A stretch of 64,000 nt of DNA from UBA4246 sp045113695 (GTDB taxonomy: Bacteria; Bacillota; Clostridia; Christensenellales; Aristaeellaceae). The stretch is from assembly GCA_045113695.1 (NCBI GenBank), contig JBGUJG010000142.1, positions 3,721 to 67,720 on the forward strand, written 5' to 3'. Position numbers and translations under genes: made by a program. This document shows positions 60,496 through 64,000 of the stretch, piece after piece (within the stretch, counting starts at the first letter, position 1; the number at the start of each line of letters is the position of its first letter). The notes under the pieces are model-generated. The model was given only the letters and a program-made list of their open reading frames with translations, was not told the DNA's origin and did not search any database.

Positions 60496-60573
60496 CGTCT
60501 TTGTTCGTTTCCGCTGTACCTGTCTGACAAATGGGAAACAGTCCAGCGGGGCGGGGAATCTTCACGGATCGGA

Positions 60574-60807
60574 TCAGCCGGCGGCGACGGTGTTTTCCGC
60601 GGCGGGCTTTTGTCCGTTCTCCACATACTTTTTCAGCGCGTCCAGCTCGTTCCGGATCGTCCTGACCGCATCCTGATGATGGCTGTCGTTCGCGGCTTTT
60701 ATGACTATGGAGGACAGGCCCAGGCAAGTGATTTGCTGACATGCCGCAGAGATGACGAAAAAATACGCCCGAAGATGTGCAGGGGGCAGACGCAGAACAG
60801 TAGGACG
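60574..60807 (-). pseudogene. Open fragment in frame after the LRR stop codon
   Basis: Directly after the TAA of the LRR gene, the same frame stays open for 77 codons to a TGA at 60574. The first part is unremarkable. The second part reads like protein: a hydrophobic AYFFVISAACQQITCLGLSS, then a charged helix NDSHHQDAVRTIRNELDALK and KYVENGQKP, ending AAENTVAAG. There is no start codon with a ribosome site, so it is probably the 3' remnant of a small membrane-anchored protein gene, or a readthrough extension. Confidence 0.4.
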
Positions 60808-61911
60808 TTACCAGTTCTCCCCATACCCGCCGACAAACTGATATCCGTGGCTTTCGGCAAAGAGACTGACTTTCGTCGGCAGGTTGGATGGCCTCCCGAC
60901 ATACGAGATCAGGATCAGGCTGTCGGAGCATCCTTCGAAAGCGTTGTCTGCGATTTCACAGTTCTCGTTGCCGATCAGGACATAACGGAGATTCGGGCAG
61001 TCCGCAAAAGTACGGCTGCCGATCAAGGCAACAGAATAAGGAACGGTAATATAAACGGCGCCGATCCCGGCAAATGCTTCTTCTTCGATGACCAGGCTGT
61101 TTTCCCAGCTGCGGGGCAGGAAAAAGTCAGACGATATCCGTCTGCCCATGGCAGTGCCCTCAAAAGCGCGCGGGCCGATTTTCCGGACGCAGGAAGGGAC
61201 AGAGGCAACGCGCAATGTCCCGTCAAAATAGTAATAATCCGCTGCGGACACGCCGGATGGTCCGGTGACGGCGGACAGGGATTCGCAGAATAAGAATGCG
61301 TTTTCGCCGATTTCTGTCAGACTGGCAGGAATGGCAGCCGTCTCCAGTTTATAGCACCTGAAAAAAGCGTACCGGCCGATGCGGGTCATGCCGTCTTCAA
61401 TGACAACGGAAGCGATGGAGGAGCGCTGTGAATACCACGGGCTTGTATTGTCGGAAAAGTCCGGGAAGGTTGTCCCGGATACCGTCAGAACGCCGTTTTC
61501 GAGCGTCCAATGGAAATCCGGTTTGACAAGCGTCACCGGAAATGAGCCGGTTTTTGAATCGTCACAGTATTTCGCGCCAAAGTAATACTGCACGCCGGCA
61601 GTCAATTCCATGGCGATGCTGAAATTGCAGCCGCCGCTGTACTGATTGTCCGAAGCAATCACGCTGAGACCGGCGTCATAAAGGAAACCGCAGGTGCCGG
61701 CGTTTCCGGAAGAACGGAAGACATAGACGCCGGTCTGCGCCGGGGTATAGGAGAAGAAAGCGGTCTGCCCGCCCGCTGCGACGGACGCCGTTGCATTCCG
61801 GCCCGGGGTCAGCGGCGATGCGCTGACGGTTTCAGCTGATGCGGAGATCCAGCCGGACAGCGCTGTCAGCAGCAGAGCAGCCGCGATCAGCAGCCTCGTT
61901 TTTTTAAACAT
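60808..61911 (-). CDS. BspA-type leucine-rich-repeat secreted protein
   Basis: A 367-residue exported protein. Signal peptide (about 1-26, SGWISASAETV), an N-terminal beta domain (about 30-130) of the kind found in secreted clostridial proteins, then LRR_5 (BspA/TpLRR) repeats (about 150-350) with phrases such as MTRIGRYAFFRCYKLETAAI, LTEIGENAFLFC and IGSRTFADCPNL. The end FAESHGYQFVGGY is a usual LRR_5 terminus. Such proteins bind host or matrix components in gut bacteria. It has a consensus-like promoter upstream. Confidence 0.88.
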   Translation of the reverse strand: MFKKTRLLIAAALLLTALSGWISASAETVSASPLTPGRNATASVAAGGQTAFFSYTPAQTGVYVFRSSGNAGTCGFLYDAGLSVIASDNQYSGGCNFSIAMELTAGVQYYFGAKYCDDSKTGSFPVTLVKPDFHWTLENGVLTVSGTTFPDFSDNTSPWYSQRSSIASVVIEDGMTRIGRYAFFRCYKLETAAIPASLTEIGENAFLFCESLSAVTGPSGVSAADYYYFDGTLRVASVPSCVRKIGPRAFEGTAMGRRISSDFFLPRSWENSLVIEEEAFAGIGAVYITVPYSVALIGSRTFADCPNLRYVLIGNENCEIADNAFEGCSDSLILISYVGRPSNLPTKVSLFAESHGYQFVGGYGENW

Positions 61912-62278
61912 GAATCATATGCTCCTTTGATGTTTTGAGTGGACAGCGACGGCCATTCATCTGTTCCGGCGTCAGAACAGGCTGACCGGCCGGTTCATGC
62001 GATGATCATTGTATCAGACCGCAGTCCGGAAATCAAGCCGTTCTGACTGTCGGAGCAGGGCAATCAGGTTTTTTGGAAAGGATTGTTTTCATTTTTTTCC
62101 GCTTTTTGCTTCCACTGCCCGGTCTTTGTGCGTATACATTTGTGTCCGAAGTGAAAAACACACGGACAGAACAAGAAAGAAACGCGCAGCGCGTGGGAAG
62201 CAGCAACCGGCAGTGATCTGTAAAACGGCAGATCCTGCAATCAATGAACCATCGGAAAAACGAAAAGGAGAAAAGAAA
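61912..62278. other. Divergent intergenic region between LRR and leader-peptide genes
   Basis: It holds the minus-strand LRR promoter. For the plus-strand peptides I find only T-rich tracts and candidate boxes with poor spacing (TTGCTT at about 62106 and TATACA at about 62133, 21 nt apart). I see no gene in it. Confidence 0.5.
62008..62036 (-). promoter_or_regulatory. Promoter of the LRR gene
   Basis: TTGATT (62031-62036) and TACAAT (62008-62013) on the minus strand with 17-nt spacing. Confidence 0.75.
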
Positions 62279-62524
62279 ATGTCTGTAGATATGAAGGAAA
62301 TGGAACTGAACACCGAAAAACTGGAGAACGCGGCGGGCGGCACCCCGATGAGCATCCCGGGAGGAAAAAGAAGCGGCCGCAAGAATTCCGAAACGGCTCT
62401 GGAAATCTTAAACCGGCTGGAAGATTGGGGCAGCGGCGTTCTGGAAAGCCTTGGCCTGAAGAAAAAACCCGTCGATAACTCGATTGTTGACAAGCGTTTG
62501 CCGGAAGACTGGATCAACAGCTGA
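62279..62524 (+). CDS. Double-glycine leader peptide 1 (exported peptide precursor)
   Basis: An 81-residue precursor. The leader MSVDMKEMELNTEKLENAAG-G ends at residues 20-21 and has the hydrophobic spacing (M8, L10, L15) and GG typical of C39-peptidase substrates. The predicted 60-residue mature part begins TPMSIPGGKRSGRK, is cysteine-free, and contains a likely amphipathic helix (ALEILNRLEDWGSGVLESLG). It resembles leaders of unmodified bacteriocins; no modification enzyme is nearby. The ATG at 62279 has AAAAGGAG 8 nt upstream. The candidate exporter is at 37-42 kb. Confidence 0.75.
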   Translation: MSVDMKEMELNTEKLENAAGGTPMSIPGGKRSGRKNSETALEILNRLEDWGSGVLESLGLKKKPVDNSIVDKRLPEDWINS

Positions 62525-62561
62525 AACACCTGAAACGACACGAAAAAAGGAGAATCATGAA

Positions 62562-62705
62562 ATGTCCGAGACGAAAGAAATGAACCTGGAAAAAATGGAA
62601 AACGCCGCCGGCGGAAGAAGCATCTACCGTGAAATTGAAAAGACCCTGAGCGAAGAAGACAAGAAAAAAGCCGAAGAACTGGAACAATATATCCTGAGCC
62701 GCTGA
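62562..62705 (+). CDS. Double-glycine leader peptide 2 (exported peptide precursor)
   Basis: A 47-residue precursor, 37 nt after the first. The leader MSETKEMNLEKMENAAGG shares KEMxL..EKxENAAGG with peptide 1. The predicted 29-residue mature part is a charged amphipathic helix (YREIEKTLSEEDKKKAEELE), without cysteine. The ATG at 62562 is 9 nt after AAAGGAG; a nearer ATG gives only an 8-residue frame. A terminator follows at 62790. Confidence 0.72.
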   Translation: MSETKEMNLEKMENAAGGRSIYREIEKTLSEEDKKKAEELEQYILSR

Positions 62706-62789
62706 TTCGGCTGCTCAGTCCATGACTGCCCCGGCACCGCGGTCCGCGGCCCGGGTACGAAGCGGGCAAATACATCTTCATAAACAGTT

Positions 62790-62823
62790 CAGCAGCATCC
62801 CCGGGAGGAGATGCTGCTGTTTT
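62790..62823 (+). terminator. Terminator after the leader-peptide genes
   Basis: CAGCAGCATC (62790-62799) pairs with GATGCTGCTG (62810-62819), followed by four U. The loop is CCCGGGAGGA, close to the apical motif in the hairpin arrays. Confidence 0.8.
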
Positions 62824-62891
62824 GCTACTGCACCTGATGACAAACAATCAGCGCGATGGCACGGTGGAAATCCGTATGGCCGGGGCCTGCT

Positions 62892-63893
62892 TCAGGCCGG
62901 ATTGGGTGTGATGGCGCAGGACTTGCGCACCACCAGGACACCGGGCTGCCGGATCAGGCGGCCGGGCTCCCCCTGAATCAGGCGCAGCACCTCCTGGGCG
63001 GCCAGGGTGCCGATCTGCTGGAAATGGGTGCGGATGGTGGTCAGGGCCGGGGAGATGTATTCGCACAGGTCAATGTCGTCGCATCCCATGACGCTCACGT
63101 CCTCGGGAACGCGGCAGCCCATTTCATTCAGCGCGGCGATGCAGCCGATGGCGCTCAGGTCATTGGCAGCAAAAACGGCGTCCGGCAGCGGGTTCCCTTC
63201 CTGCAGGTATTTCCGCATCTCCCGGTAGGCGGCCGTACGCTCAAACCGGCCGTCCAGGATGGTCACATCCGACCGCGGGATGCCGCGGGCTTCCAGGGTT
63301 TCCAGGAAACCCTCGCAGCGCATTTCCGAGTCATAGTTGTTATGAAAACCGAAGATATGCAGGAACCTCCTCTTGCCCAGGCCGTACAGGTATTCGGCGG
63401 CGATCCGTCCGTGCTCGCGGGACTCGAACAGGATGCTGGAGACGTGCGCCTGCTGTTCCCTGAGCCCCAGAAAAACCAGCGGGCAGTCGGTGGCGATCAT
63501 TTGCCGCGCCGCTTCTTCATCCACCGCGTCCCAGAAAACGACTGCCCCGTCCATGGAATGCTCCAGAAGCCTGGACTGGATGGACACGATATCCGACACG
63601 ATGCAGATATGCAGTTCATACCCGTGGGACTGGCAGACGTGATGCATGGAATCCGCCATGACGCCGTAAAATTCTCCCGTCATGGAATTGACGAACAGGC
63701 CGATCGCTTTGGTCTGCTTGGCGCGCAGGCGTTTTCCGTTGGCGTTGGGGACATAGGAAAGGCGTCTGGCAGCATCCAGCACCGCATCCCTCGTCTGCGG
63801 TTTCACGATGTCCGGGTTGTTCATCACGTTGGATGCCGTGGCCATGGAAACGCCGGCTTCCCGGGCTACGTCTTTGATGGTCGCTTTCTTCAA
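62892..63893 (-). CDS. LacI-family transcriptional regulator
   Basis: A 333-residue regulator with N-terminal helix-turn-helix IKDVAREAGVSMATASNVMN (about residues 6-25) and a sugar-sensor domain. The start is TTG at 63893, which places KKATIKDVA at the normal distance; GAAGGA lies 7 nt upstream. Its targets are probably outside the window, beyond the right edge, or its own promoter. Not close to the other LacI protein of this window. Confidence 0.9.
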   Translation of the reverse strand: MKKATIKDVAREAGVSMATASNVMNNPDIVKPQTRDAVLDAARRLSYVPNANGKRLRAKQTKAIGLFVNSMTGEFYGVMADSMHHVCQSHGYELHICIVSDIVSIQSRLLEHSMDGAVVFWDAVDEEAARQMIATDCPLVFLGLREQQAHVSSILFESREHGRIAAEYLYGLGKRRFLHIFGFHNNYDSEMRCEGFLETLEARGIPRSDVTILDGRFERTAAYREMRKYLQEGNPLPDAVFAANDLSAIGCIAALNEMGCRVPEDVSVMGCDDIDLCEYISPALTTIRTHFQQIGTLAAQEVLRLIQGEPGRLIRQPGVLVVRKSCAITPNPA

Positions 63894-63978
63894 GGAGGGT
63901 TCCTTCTTTCGCTGTAACTATTCAGTCGATTGGTATTATGCCGTTTGCAACTGGCTTTTTCTGTCCGGAATCCCGAAG

Positions 63979-63999
63979 TCCGGCGATTGATTCGCCGGA
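63979..63999. repeat. First hairpin of a probable third array, cut by the window end
   Basis: TCCGGCGA (63979-63986) pairs with TCGCCGGA (63992-63999). The unit matches 49794-49814 in array B except for one loop base, and the following base also agrees. The rest of the array would lie beyond the window. Confidence 0.65.
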
Positions 64000-64000
64000 T

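Noticed and set aside
62722..62976. Plus-strand frame after the leader peptides as a third precursor
   Set aside because: It lacks a ribosome site and a GG leader, and runs through the terminator into the lacI gene on the other strand.

Overview
The window comes from a GC-rich (about 60%) Gram-positive bacterium, most likely an uncultured gut or rumen member of the Clostridia (Christensenellales/Oscillospirales-like). This rests on gene content: a Firmicutes-type PurR with its PurBoxes, WalJ, the comEC-holA pair, an rpmE-DUF1385 pair, the Gx transporter/NusG-II pair, an ECF transporter module, CotH, and strong AGGAGG ribosome binding sites with many TTG and GTG starts. The lineage is an inference. 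I see no rRNA, CRISPR array, transposase, integrase or phage gene.

Layout. 0-3.3 kb (minus strand): rpmE-DUF1385, a rhomboid protease, a CaCA-family cation exchanger under a clear yybP-ykoY (Mn2+) riboswitch, and mntP. 3.3-10.1 kb (plus): mrp-walJ-comEC-holA-rsmG-EamA housekeeping operon. 10.1-15.9 kb (minus): xpt-bmpA-nupOPQ purine salvage and nucleoside uptake operon with a consensus promoter and a PurBox. 16-19.6 kb (minus): a small unknown gene, a secreted CotH-kinase protein, a NusG-II protein and a Gx transporter. 19.6-30.4 kb (plus): a carbohydrate locus with a LacI regulator, a secreted protein of tandem beta-type repeats, two CUT1/LplB-type permeases (one with an unusual N-terminal extension), a solute-binding protein, a GH5 glycanase that appears to be a natural circular permutation, and an SDR enzyme. 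29.8-31.8 kb (minus): MTHFS and a MATE exporter.

32-36.8 kb (plus): ktrB-ktrA-kdpD-kdpE, a K+ uptake pair with a short KdpD/KdpE system and no kdpFABC. 36.9-42 kb (plus): an NHLP/NHLM-type peptide exporter (membrane-fusion-like protein, C39-peptidase ABC transporter, second ABC transporter). Two double-glycine leader peptides that could be its cargo lie about 20 kb away at 62.3-62.7 kb. 42-49.6 kb (minus): nucleoside phosphorylase, then a tightly overlapping pth-mfd-ecfA1-ecfA2-ecfT operon. 50-50.9 kb (minus): purR with two inverted PurBoxes, divergent from metG and a lipoprotein gene. 54.3-58.4 kb (minus): GH2-VanZ-DUF362. 58.5-60.2 kb: mscS (plus), rplS (minus), tRNA-Thr(GGT) (plus). 60.3-64 kb: a BspA-type leucine-rich-repeat surface protein with odd fragments downstream, the two leader peptides, and a second LacI regulator.

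Other structure: a family of noncoding hairpin arrays (19.77-19.98 kb, 49.79-50.03 kb, the start of one at the window end, and a single unit at 3.29 kb), plus two kinds of short repeat that begin on the stop codons of genes. Start sites were chosen by Shine-Dalgarno spacing. Family names come from motif recognition by eye, not from database searches.
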